64,000 nt of DNA from Amorphophallus konjac. Its lineage: Eukaryota; Streptophyta; Magnoliopsida; Alismatales; Araceae. The stretch is taken from positions 173,530,413-173,594,412 of the forward strand of contig CM040128.1 of NCBI GenBank assembly GCA_022559845.1, in the 5' to 3' direction. A program made the translations under genes and the position numbers. Positions 22,254-30,697 of this stretch are shown piece by piece (positions within the stretch are counted from its first letter, which is position 1; the number at the start of each line of letters is the position of its first letter). Below the pieces are notes generated by a model that saw only the letters and a program-made list of their open reading frames with translations, did not search any database and was not told where the DNA came from.

Positions 22254-24007
22254 AAACTCAATCCCTTGGCAAAATGCTGCAATCGGGCATCTACTCTGTC
22301 CAGTTGAATGGTATTGAATAGAATCTGTTTGTTTATCAATTCATTTTGGTTCATTACTATCTCAGTCAGATTTGACAGCATCTGGGCAATATCAGGTTCA
22401 GTACTAGGTCCAGGTGAACCAAATGTAGATGCACTAGTCTCTGGAAATTCAGTAAAGTATTCATGCTGTGGTTCAGGAGATGAAGTGGGTGGTATACCAA
22501 GACTAATCATTTTCCCAAGATAAGGTCCATATGAGGGAGCAGGAGCAAGAGACATTCTTGGATACAACTGAAATTGAGGAGCTGGTCCCATGACATAATC
22601 CTGTGTATCCTCTTCAGTAGCCCCTGGGGCTTCTTGTGGAGCTTCTTCTTCTCTTGGTTGTTCACCCTCCTGATCATTAACAACCGACTCAGCAATTTCT
22701 TCATAAATTTTGTCAGTCTCTTCTATCATAATATGTGTAACCATCTCAGATAGTAATCCTTCATCTACTTCAATTTCTTCTTCTCTTTCCTCTTCTACAC
22801 CTTGTGAATCAGCCTCTTGTGTTTCTGCTTCACTTGGTTGATTTTCCTCTTGTTCTTGCTGAACAAATTGCTCAGATTGCACTCCAAATTTATCAAATAG
22901 TTCACTGATATTTTGATCCAGCTGTTGTGCAATTTGAGCATCAGTTAAGTCCAATTCATGAATTTCTTGTTCTAGTTGAAGATCCTTGAGATTCTTCTCA
23001 ACAGTTTTATCAGCAGATTCTTGCCCTTTTTCAGCTAACATAGGAAGAATTTCTTCTTGAGGAATCTGAGGAGGCTGTTCTGACACTGTTTCGACTTGAA
23101 CTTTCCTCTTCTTCTTCAAAGGAGCATGCTTTTTTGATTTATCCTTTCTTTGAATTTCACCAGAAACACTCTCTGAGTCAGTATCTTTCAACCTCAAGTA
23201 GGTTTTAATAAAATCCATGTTGTACACATTAACTTTTGGAATTTCTTTCGAAAGCTCATTTTTTAAAGATATGTTCGCCTTCTTAAATATAGCAGTTAAA
23301 TGAGCTGTATATGGCAAATGTCTTCTAGACTCTTTGCAAGTTCTCATTATCTGAATAATTGTTTCAGGCAAGCAAACTTTAATTCTCTTCAGCAGACAGT
23401 ATGAAACAAATCTCTGAGTGTTGGTCAGTCTTCCTCTTCCTCCAACTTGTGGAGTGATCATAGCAGTAAGAATGTGATGCAGCAATCTCTTGAGAGGAGA
23501 AAAATTGTTTGCGTTGAACTGACCCAATTTTAACTGGTTTTTGTCTTGGGGATTCCTAGGCTCATCTGTGATGAGTGAGTATGCATCATGAAGATCATAT
23601 GCAAACTTTCTTTCAGTTTCTCCTTCTTCTGGTATTTTAAATACTGTATGTAGGAGATGCTTAGAGACTTCAATCCTAGACCCCTTGACTTTAGAAATCA
23701 GTATTGCCTGATCCAAATCATACTTCAGATTCTGATAGAACTCAGCTACGAGTCTCGGGTAGTATACTCTGTGCTTACCCAAAAATTTTATCCATTTCTG
23801 AACTTTAAAAATTTCGATCAACTCAGGATATTTTTCAATCATTTTCTGATCATGAAAATCTACGTACCGTGGGAAGACTATCTTTCCAGCTTCCAGTGTT
23901 ATTTCTGCATGTCTTGATGCTTCAGCTGAGATATCTTCTTCTTCGAGTACCTTTCTCTTACCTCGACCCTGTGCTGTCTTCAGCTTCTTTACTTTTGATG
24001 GCGGCAC
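22250..24007 (-). CDS. S2 extra ORF, putative plant transposon protein (Transposase_32-like)
   Basis: 585 codons without a stop. The first codon is GTG; the frame is also open upstream to an in-frame TAG at 24083-24085, so the true N-terminus is uncertain. Residues about 45-240 resemble the plant-specific family called putative plant transposon protein (PF20167): the YYPRLVAEFYQNL segment, then LKRLLHHILTAMITPQ and RFVSYCLLKRIKVCLP. The N-terminus is basic (KVKKLKTAQGRGKRK), possibly nuclear. Residues 270-480 are acidic and Gln/Glu-rich. Despite its name the family has no proven enzyme activity, and proteins of this kind ride in plant LTR elements. No equivalent ORF exists in S1. Family assignment is from memory of the pattern. 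Confidence 0.6.
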   Translation of the reverse strand: MPPSKVKKLKTAQGRGKRKVLEEEDISAEASRHAEITLEAGKIVFPRYVDFHDQKMIEKYPELIEIFKVQKWIKFLGKHRVYYPRLVAEFYQNLKYDLDQAILISKVKGSRIEVSKHLLHTVFKIPEEGETERKFAYDLHDAYSLITDEPRNPQDKNQLKLGQFNANNFSPLKRLLHHILTAMITPQVGGRGRLTNTQRFVSYCLLKRIKVCLPETIIQIMRTCKESRRHLPYTAHLTAIFKKANISLKNELSKEIPKVNVYNMDFIKTYLRLKDTDSESVSGEIQRKDKSKKHAPLKKKRKVQVETVSEQPPQIPQEEILPMLAEKGQESADKTVEKNLKDLQLEQEIHELDLTDAQIAQQLDQNISELFDKFGVQSEQFVQQEQEENQPSEAETQEADSQGVEEEREEEIEVDEGLLSEMVTHIMIEETDKIYEEIAESVVNDQEGEQPREEEAPQEAPGATEEDTQDYVMGPAPQFQLYPRMSLAPAPSYGPYLGKMISLGIPPTSSPEPQHEYFTEFPETSASTFGSPGPSTEPDIAQMLSNLTEIVMNQNELINKQILFNTIQLDRVDARLQHFAKGLSF

Positions 24008-24480
24008 AACAACCTTTGCTGACTCACAATCTTCTAGCGACTGAACCTCTGATTCCTTTCTCTTCCCCTCGACGGACTTCTTCTAAACCGATTCAGAAGT
24101 TACTCCTTTTGCATGTGACTCCTTTGATCTTCGCTTATAGCATTTCGTCACATCGGTCTCCAAGACTTGAGGAGAGGAGGGTTGCTGCCCTTCCGTGACC
24201 TTCTTCTTCCCCTCACTCGTGGCGGACGGAGAGGATATGGTGGAAGCAATAGGAAGGGAAGGACGAGACGAGAGAAGGAATGGACGAGATGAGAAGAAGA
24301 GGGAAGGCTGGAGAGGCGAGTTTGCTTGCTAAGCTCGAGAGAGGAGAACAAGAGAGCGGGAGGTCGCTTCGGCTTCAAAAGAGAGGGTATGATGGGTAAG
24401 ACCAGTAGGGTTACGTAAATACACGAGACACTGCCAACTTTACCAATATTCAATAGTTAATACCCAAACTGCCCCTTAAA
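24008..24480 (-). promoter_or_regulatory. Upstream region of the S2 extra ORF
   Basis: Read on the minus strand, a CT-rich stretch (about 24200-24400) precedes the ORF, like a 5' untranslated leader. An in-frame TAG at 24083-24085 separates a short basic peptide frame (starting within the CT-rich stretch) from the main ORF. No clear TATA box could be placed with confidence. Whether the ORF has its own promoter is unknown. Confidence 0.35.
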
Positions 24481-26131
24481 ATAAAATGCCTTTCTACGCA
24501 GAAACGCGATATCCGGCATATGAGATTATATCTTAAAACGTTATTCTCCACAAGTTATCCCTGTGAATCAACGGAAATGAGACAGCTTAATCAAGGGAAT
24601 AACCCAGTCAAGGAGATCATTAATCTTACCAGCTCCCTTTTATTAGCCAATTACTGATCGAAAAACCCATATTTTTATATTGACGTTAAACCAGTCTAAA
24701 TTTTCTGAAGGAACCATAGGGTCAACCATGTTTTAATTGATCTTTTGCAAAAGAGATATTTATTGAACATTCCAATATAGCTGCCTTTTTTTACTCAAGG
24801 AAACATGTTGATCAAACACCAGAGTCCCTGGTTACTCAGTGCAGTTTACCTTTATGTTTCATAATTTTTCTTTTGAACAGAGATAGCCTACATTATCATG
24901 ACTTGACCTCTGAATTTCTTTGAGACAGATGATCAGTTTCTCAAATAATATGCCATTGCTCTGTCACACTCAATTTTTTATTTAATGGCGTATTCCCAGG
25001 TCTTTTGACAGAATTTTCTTTAGACATGACTTAATGACCATATAAACATTTTCTATCAGATTGGTTTATTACTAAGGACTTTCAGATTTTTTGATGTCCT
25101 ACCGAGCAATTTCCAATTTGGACTGTTTTAAGACCATTGTTTCAGGGTTAATTGTGAGAGCTTTTCAGATAAGATTTAATATTCATACACTAAAAATCGC
25201 ACCTCAGTTAAGATCAGCAATTTTGTTCTTAGTTCAGGGTGATCTTAGTAGTTAATTATTGAAAATAAGTAAAGGTGACAGTATTCAGATATTACTCCCC
25301 CTGACTAGCACACCCTATGAATTTCTTTGAAGACAGATGTGAATAAGAGAAGGAGACACAGAACAAGGAGATGTAGGTGAAGGTCATTCATGGCCGGGGT
25401 TAAGACTGAAGGCAAGATAGCACAAATCCAAGAACACAGCCTGACTGACTATTATCATATAACCACCCATCTCTATAAATCAGCAAATATTCAGCCTTCT
25501 GGGAAATCAGCGTATCCAAAAGCCCAAGTCACAACCAATTGACCTCTCATCTTAGATCAGACTCAAGCTAACTTCAAAGACAATATCACAACAGCAGTAC
25601 CTTGCAATTCATCGGACATAGGAAGCTAACTGTCTAAGCAGCTAGAGATCACTGACCAAAACATGTATTCGATCTCAGACAAGCACAGCTCCCCCTCAAT
25701 ATGTGCAGGGATTTCAAACAACCACTGTTTGATTTTCTTAAAGTACACAGATATGTATCAACATTATATGCATGCAGCTAATAGATGCACCGACTTACGT
25801 GCACGAAGCAACAATACTTGCACAGACGTTATAGCACTCTAGTTAAGCATGCACTAACGTTATATCACGTCTAACAGTGCACGTATCAGGAGGTCATGCA
25901 GATGTATGCATTTACTTATTAGCATGAATGACTAACTTAAAGTCTCGCATGGAATTTGCATGAATTACATTCTCAATATGTATTATTCTTAATAGAATAT
26001 CATCGATCATCAGATTTATTCCAATCAATCATGCAGCATTCCACAGAGATTATTATTCAAACAAGAATTAACAGAATCGAAAAGTGAAATTTGACTGACC
26101 TTAGTGCCCTGAATTTATTGAGCCCCCATTT
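24481..26131 (-). other. S2 noncoding spacer
   Basis: AT-rich with no credible frame. Read on the minus strand it carries stretches related to the S1 post-pol spacer (for example GAGAAACTGATCATCTGTCTCA against GAGAAACTGAGTGATCCATC at about 6190). So in S2 the gag end joins directly to what was the post-pol spacer: the pol block has been removed cleanly. Confidence 0.65.
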
Positions 26132-26678
26132 TTATTTTATCTTCAGGAGCACACCTGCAGTCAAAGAGTTATTTGAACGGTCTTGGACCCCAAGGATTCT
26201 TGGGTCCAACAGGATGAGTAGCACCCCACATTGATGCTCTCCAGTTATTCCAGGAACAATCAAAAGCCATGTGACCCAATCTGCCACACTTATTGCATAT
26301 AGGAGGTTTAGGTATGAATACAGGATTCTGAACTCTCCTAGATGCAAAATGGTTCATGTGAGCAGGATAGATTTTACTGTCTTTCAAAATCCAGCATTCA
26401 GATATAACATGCCCAAATCTTCCACAGTTAAAATAATTAACTCTCTAATTTTGAGATTTCCTCACATGCTTCTTTGCATAACTGTTTCTATAATTTTGAT
26501 CTTCTTGTTTCTTTAAATAACAGTTATGCATGTAATGACCCTTTTTACCACAATAAAAATATGCATTAGAGATATCTCTATCAGGTATTTTCACAGATTT
26601 GTTTTGAACTGTATTGGTATGCTTGCATACATCTAACTCATCATTTTTTAAAACTATGCAATCGTCCATAATATGTCC
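26132..26678 (-). pseudogene. gag: S2 Gag C-terminus with a series of zinc knuckles
   Basis: One minus-strand frame, with a TAG at 26443-26445, carries four knuckle units: the half unit GHIMDDC, then YFYCGKKGHYMHNC, YFNCGRFGHVISEC and an intact CNKCGRLGHMAFDC. In units two and three the first Cys position is Tyr, each a one-base TGT to TAT change. A further unit, CHYCGRKRH, lies on the other side of the inserted relic at 27233. The frame ends with a Trp/Pro/Gly-rich tail. S1 Gag has only one knuckle, so S2 Gag appears to be expanded here. Confidence 0.7.
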
Positions 26679-27233
26679 TGTAGTGGACCTAGGGTCACAG
26701 GAATTTATGTAGCCCATCTAAGAGCGGCCGAACTAGGTCCGTCAGGACCAAACAAGGCCCAAGACACGCCTAAAATTTTCTGAGCAGGAACCACTTCACC
26801 ATCTTGGTGTAGAGGGATCTCGCGCCTCTCTTTTCCTCCTCTCTTCAAAGCTTTCACCATTGCTCTACTGACTTAGGCATCGGAGGGTTTCCCCCAAGGA
26901 ACCATCCCTGGGCCCCCTGATCCGTTTCCCTTTCTTGCAGTTCACTATTCGGTGATCATCCCCTAGCTCAGGTCCAGCGCGAGATTACGTCTCTTCAAGT
27001 GGCGCTGTCTGTGGGAACCCTGAGCTCGCACTCGCTTGCCTTCTCAAGGGGGGCTTGTGTAGTGGACCTAGGGTCACATGATTAATCCCACATCAGATGT
27101 TGAGAAAGTAACCGAGTGCTTATAAAGAAGGTCTTCACCTCTTAACCCAAGAGGGCCCTTTTACAAGGACAAAACCCTAGCCGCCCTCCGGCGTGGCGGG
27201 GACAATACCTCTTGGGGGCATCAAAAAAAAGGT
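26679..27233 (+). mobile_element. Truncated LTR-element relic with primer site and polypurine tract
   Basis: It separates two halves of a zinc knuckle in S2 gag. The left starts TGTAGTGGACCTAGGGTCACA at 26679; the same 21 bases start again at 27058. Between them are a TGGCGCTGTCTGTGGGAACC primer-site-like sequence (27000) and a CTCAAGGGGGG tract (27043-27055), the usual inner borders of two LTRs only 60 bases apart. Left and right LTR parts match only in their first 21 bases, so each has lost a different portion. The right part has a TTATAAAG box (about 27120). It resembles a TRIM or a deletion derivative of a Tat-type element. Confidence 0.55.
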
Positions 27234-28253
27234 TCATCTCGCATCTACATGTCTTTTCCTACCACAGTAGTGACATGAAACATTTCTTTTATTGTGAACA
27301 TGCACTGTTGTGACAGATTTATTATTTGCATGTGCATGTGAGTGTGTGTGAAAATCATTGGCAACTTGCATAGAAGAATCAAAAGTAGATTTGGATTTAT
27401 TTGAAATAACCATCTTTTTCTGTTCTTGAATCTTTTTCAGATTTTTAGTTGGATTTTTTGTTTTCTGGGCAGCGAATTGGAAGACAGATGAGCCGGATGG
27501 CTTTCCTTGTTCAGAACTCTTTACAAAGACAGTGGAGTTCCTTTTCATATCAACTTTCTTATTAACATGATTAAAACCCAAACCTTCTTTTTGAAAATTC
27601 ACATTTGTCCCAAGCAGTTTATTCAAGTTATCTTTTCCCTTAACAAATTTGAGAGAGTTTTTTAGATCTTCAATTTCAGCTTGCAACGTGGCAACATCAA
27701 TTTCACAAGTGATAACTTGTTGATGCAGACAGTCATTGAGATTTTTCAAAGATTCATTTTCTTGTTGAAGTTTTATTTCATTGTTTGTTTCCTTTTCCTC
27801 CAAAACAGATTTTCCTTTTTCAAAAGCCAGCCATCTTTCAGATAGGACGGTGTTAAGAACTATCAGCCTTTTGTTCTGTTCCTTTAAATAGTTATTCTCT
27901 TCAATCAATTTGTCTTGATATTCATCAGTCTCCTTTTTCTGTTCAATCAATGATTCATTTTCTTCTTTCAAGGATTTAATTAAATTATTCTGCATATTAT
28001 CATCAGAATCAAGGTCTTCAATTAATTCCTTTAAGAAGGCACACTCATTACACGAATTTTCATTTTTAAGAGCTTCATTCTTAAGACTTACATTTTCAAA
28101 TTTCAATCTGTTCATTTCAAATCTCTCCCTTTTTATGTCTGATTTCAAATTTTCATTTTTAGCTTTCAAGCGAGTAACTTCAGAAATCATTTCTTTTCTA
28201 AGTCTTTTCTTTTCAGACTTTGACTCTATCATATTTATCAACCAGATGTTCAT
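27234..28253 (-). CDS. gag: S2 Gag, coiled-coil part
   Basis: 339 codons, mostly a very long Glu/Lys/Asn/Leu coiled coil (residues 10-215), then LNKLLGTNVNFQKEGLGF, shared with the S1 Gag tail, a Lys/Ser/Gln-rich segment, a His-rich stretch (HTHSHAHANN) and the first part of a zinc knuckle (CHYCGRKRHVDAR) at the border of the inserted relic. It overlaps the next frame upstream by 41 bases, a one-base shift within one original Gag. The capsid core known from S1 is absent between the two parts. Confidence 0.75.
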   Translation of the reverse strand: MNIWLINMIESKSEKKRLRKEMISEVTRLKAKNENLKSDIKRERFEMNRLKFENVSLKNEALKNENSCNECAFLKELIEDLDSDDNMQNNLIKSLKEENESLIEQKKETDEYQDKLIEENNYLKEQNKRLIVLNTVLSERWLAFEKGKSVLEEKETNNEIKLQQENESLKNLNDCLHQQVITCEIDVATLQAEIEDLKNSLKFVKGKDNLNKLLGTNVNFQKEGLGFNHVNKKVDMKRNSTVFVKSSEQGKPSGSSVFQFAAQKTKNPTKNLKKIQEQKKMVISNKSKSTFDSSMQVANDFHTHSHAHANNKSVTTVHVHNKRNVSCHYCGRKRHVDAR

Positions 28254-28668
28254 TCAAGACAATCAGATCATCAAAACTGAAATTAGCAGTTTCAGAATTT
28301 ACCTGTGACAAAGCATCTTCCATTTGGTCATTGATTTCATCTGTGACCATGAAGCACTTCACTTCCTCTTCACATCTGCTAGCTGCGATCATATTGATGA
28401 TTTCAGAGGCACTACAACATTCAAGAATACGAGGGAATTTGTCAGAGTTTATTGCCCTGCTGGTTAATTCTAGGGCCTTTTGATTTTCAGAGAATTTCAG
28501 TCCGTCTGAAGTTTTCCATTGGGATTTATCCTCTGGAACTTCGTACGGACTGTGTGAAATAATTATCCACAGATTTGAATTAAAATTCATTACATATTCT
28601 CTGAATCTATCAAGCCAACTGTAAAAGCTCAATCCCTCGAATCTCGGAAGATCAGCCATGAGTATCAA
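28213..28668 (-). CDS. gag: S2 Gag, N-terminal part lacking the capsid core
   Basis: Starts at ATG 28668 (MILMADLPRFEGLSFYSWLD), the usual copia Gag opening. The first 100 residues match the S1 Gag N-terminus in pattern (LWIIISHSPYEVP against IWKIVSKGPYELS). It then jumps from the segment ASEIINMIAA to the acidic region before the coiled coil. Roughly 600-700 coding bases, including the main capsid segment and a knuckle, are missing compared with S1. The start ATG lies 110 bases after the primer site. Confidence 0.75.
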   Translation of the reverse strand: MILMADLPRFEGLSFYSWLDRFREYVMNFNSNLWIIISHSPYEVPEDKSQWKTSDGLKFSENQKALELTSRAINSDKFPRILECCSASEIINMIAASRCEEEVKCFMVTDEINDQMEDALSQVNSETANFSFDDLIVLNEHLVDKYDRVKV

Positions 28669-28777
28669 GCTCAGATTAAATCAGAAATCGCAAAGCAAAA
28701 ATAGATCAAACCAGATCGCACCAAAACTATGTGTAGGAACGGATCTGCAGGTCGTTGGACCCTCTGTGCAGACACCC

Positions 28778-28789
28778 GCTCTGATACCA
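28778..28789 (-). other. S2 primer-binding site (tRNA-Met type)
   Basis: The minus strand reads TGGTATCAGAGC two bases after the end of the 5' LTR (CCCAACA). It is the standard copia primer site for initiator tRNA-Met and is intact. Confidence 0.9.
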
Positions 28790-28791
28790 AT

Positions 28792-30692
28792 TGTTGGGTG
28801 CAGATATAGAGATAAACGTAGATCTAGAAGTGGGGGTGAATGGATCTTTTTAAAACATTTACCCAGTTTAAAGATGTATAGAACTATGATGACTTATTCA
28901 GTGGACAATTTCGCAAACACCAGTAATGCACGCCTAATCAACTGTTAGGAAACATACATACGAAAGCTATCTGGACAATTAGAAGCAATCAATCTCACAC
29001 GAAAAGGCATTCAAACACACTGCACAAGATATTTTAGGTGGTTCGGTCAGCTGACCTACATCCACCCCACACTCCAACCAGAGTATGGCTTCCGCTGATA
29101 CACAGCTTAATCAGCTGGGCCTCATAGCTTGCCTACAATCCGCTGATTAACAGCTTGCGCTGGGCCTTACAGCTTATGCCACCCGCTGACAAACATCTTG
29201 CACTGGGCCTTACAGCTTATGCCGTCAGCGGGCCTTACAGCTTATGCCATCCGCTGACAAACAGCTTGTATTGGGCCTTACAGCTTATGCCATCCGCTGA
29301 CAAACAGCTTGCCGCTGATCCACAGCTTCGGGGACGAATCCCTACAACCGCTGAGCTTCACAGCTTGCTGTCCAGAGGAATCCTCCTCTGCAACGCTGAC
29401 ACACAGTTTGAAAAGAGTTTAAGAAGAAAATAATAAAAACTATAGCAACGGAAAGTTGGAACTGAAACCCGATGGAATGAAGCTCACACAGGAGCAAACT
29501 GGGTTGGATTTGATCCAAGGACCAGTTAGACAAATCTTCAGGAACTCTAGTCTCTTCTCTCGATCTTACTCCATCTTCATCTCTTCTTTTTCTCTATGTT
29601 TTCTATATCTGTCTCTGATCCTTCTTTTTCTTCTTTTTCTTTTTCTCTCACTTTTTCTTCTTCTATGTTTTTCTTTTTCATCATCTGCCCGCTCACCTTT
29701 CACGAACAGATTCTCATTTTTATATGAGCATCAGAAAGAGGGCGTGTGGAGATCACATTTCCCGCCCAGGCTTTTCATCCAGATCTGAGGACCAAGGTCA
29801 CGTGGCATCATCTGAGCGTAATTACCCTTCACGTGTCATGAGCATAGCTCAGTCTTCAGCCTTGGATCACGTGCTTTCCTTAGTCTCTTCGAATAAGTGT
29901 CCTGTCAAAATGTTAGACATTCAGTCTGCATAAGATACTTAGACAATCATAGGAATTGCACAGACTTCAGGTTGCATGAGAGCGAACGTGCACGGACTCA
30001 AGTATGCATGAATGCACCGACTTTGTTATACTGTTAGAGAGTCATGCACAGACGCAGTTATGCACATGCGAGGACTTGCACAGACCTTGACTCTATGCAG
30101 TACTGGATATGCACGGACTTCAGTTAGCGTGTGCGAAGATTTGCACAGACCTCGGTTATGCACATGCGAGGACCTGCACATACCTAGACTCTATGCAATG
30201 CTGGATATGCACGGACTTCAGTTAGCGTGTGCGAAGTATTGCACGGACCTCAGTTATGCACATGCGAGGACCTGCACATACCTTGACTTTGTGCAATGCT
30301 GGATATGCACTTACTTCAGTATGAAGGACGTAGAACATGCACCAACTATGTATAACATACAGGAACACATGCATTGACTATGTATAACAGACAGGAACAC
30401 ATGCATTGACTATGAATGCATTGCACCGACCCTGAATACGCAAACAACTAAGACGTATGCAGTCGTTATCTCCCAAATAACGTGATATGCACAGACCTGA
30501 CTATGCACTGACTTTTTCGACCTATGCATGGACTATATGCAACAAACGCAAGGTACACAGACCTTGTATGCTGAATGACTTAACTGTGCACAGACATATA
30601 TTTTCTATGAAATGATCAAATGCACACAAATTTATGCAATCCAGTCTTCACATGACTCATAGATTCTCATCATTAAAATTAGGGTTCCAACA
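28792..30692 (-). repeat. S2 5' LTR (1,901 bp)
   Basis: Mirror of the 3' LTR at 19628-21452, with the same ends. The 76-base difference in length lies mainly in the CAGCTTGCGCTGGGCC repeat (about four units here, one shortened, against two) with a small gain in a TTTTTCTTC tract near 29630. Outside these places only scattered base changes are seen. Confidence 0.9.
29717..29724 (-). promoter_or_regulatory. S2 5' LTR TATA box
   Basis: The minus strand reads CATATAAAAATGAG. The same box lies in the 3' LTR at 20477-20484. A CA/CT-poor purine tract (GAAGAAAAAG on minus) follows, as in the S1 leader. Confidence 0.6.
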
Positions 30693-30697
30693 GATAT

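Larger units (their letters stand above)
19628..30692 (-). mobile_element. S2: complete pol-less Sirevirus-like retrotransposon (11,065 bp)
   Basis: Flanked by the 5-bp duplication GATAT (19623-19627 and 30693-30697). The uninterrupted sequence in element B (GGCGGATATCCATC at about 45256) is the empty site. Minus-strand order is 5' LTR, tRNA-Met primer site, a shortened gag, a noncoding spacer, a long extra ORF, polypurine tract, 3' LTR. No protease, integrase, RT or RNase H sequence is present. The two LTRs are nearly identical apart from a repeat-number change, so insertion is recent. Movement must have relied on enzymes from another element such as an S1-type copy. Confidence 0.92.

Noticed and set aside
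24148..24453. 101-codon minus-strand frame upstream of the S2 ORF
   Set aside because: Low-complexity Leu/Ser/Pro frame over a CT-rich leader; it is not in the frame of the main ORF.
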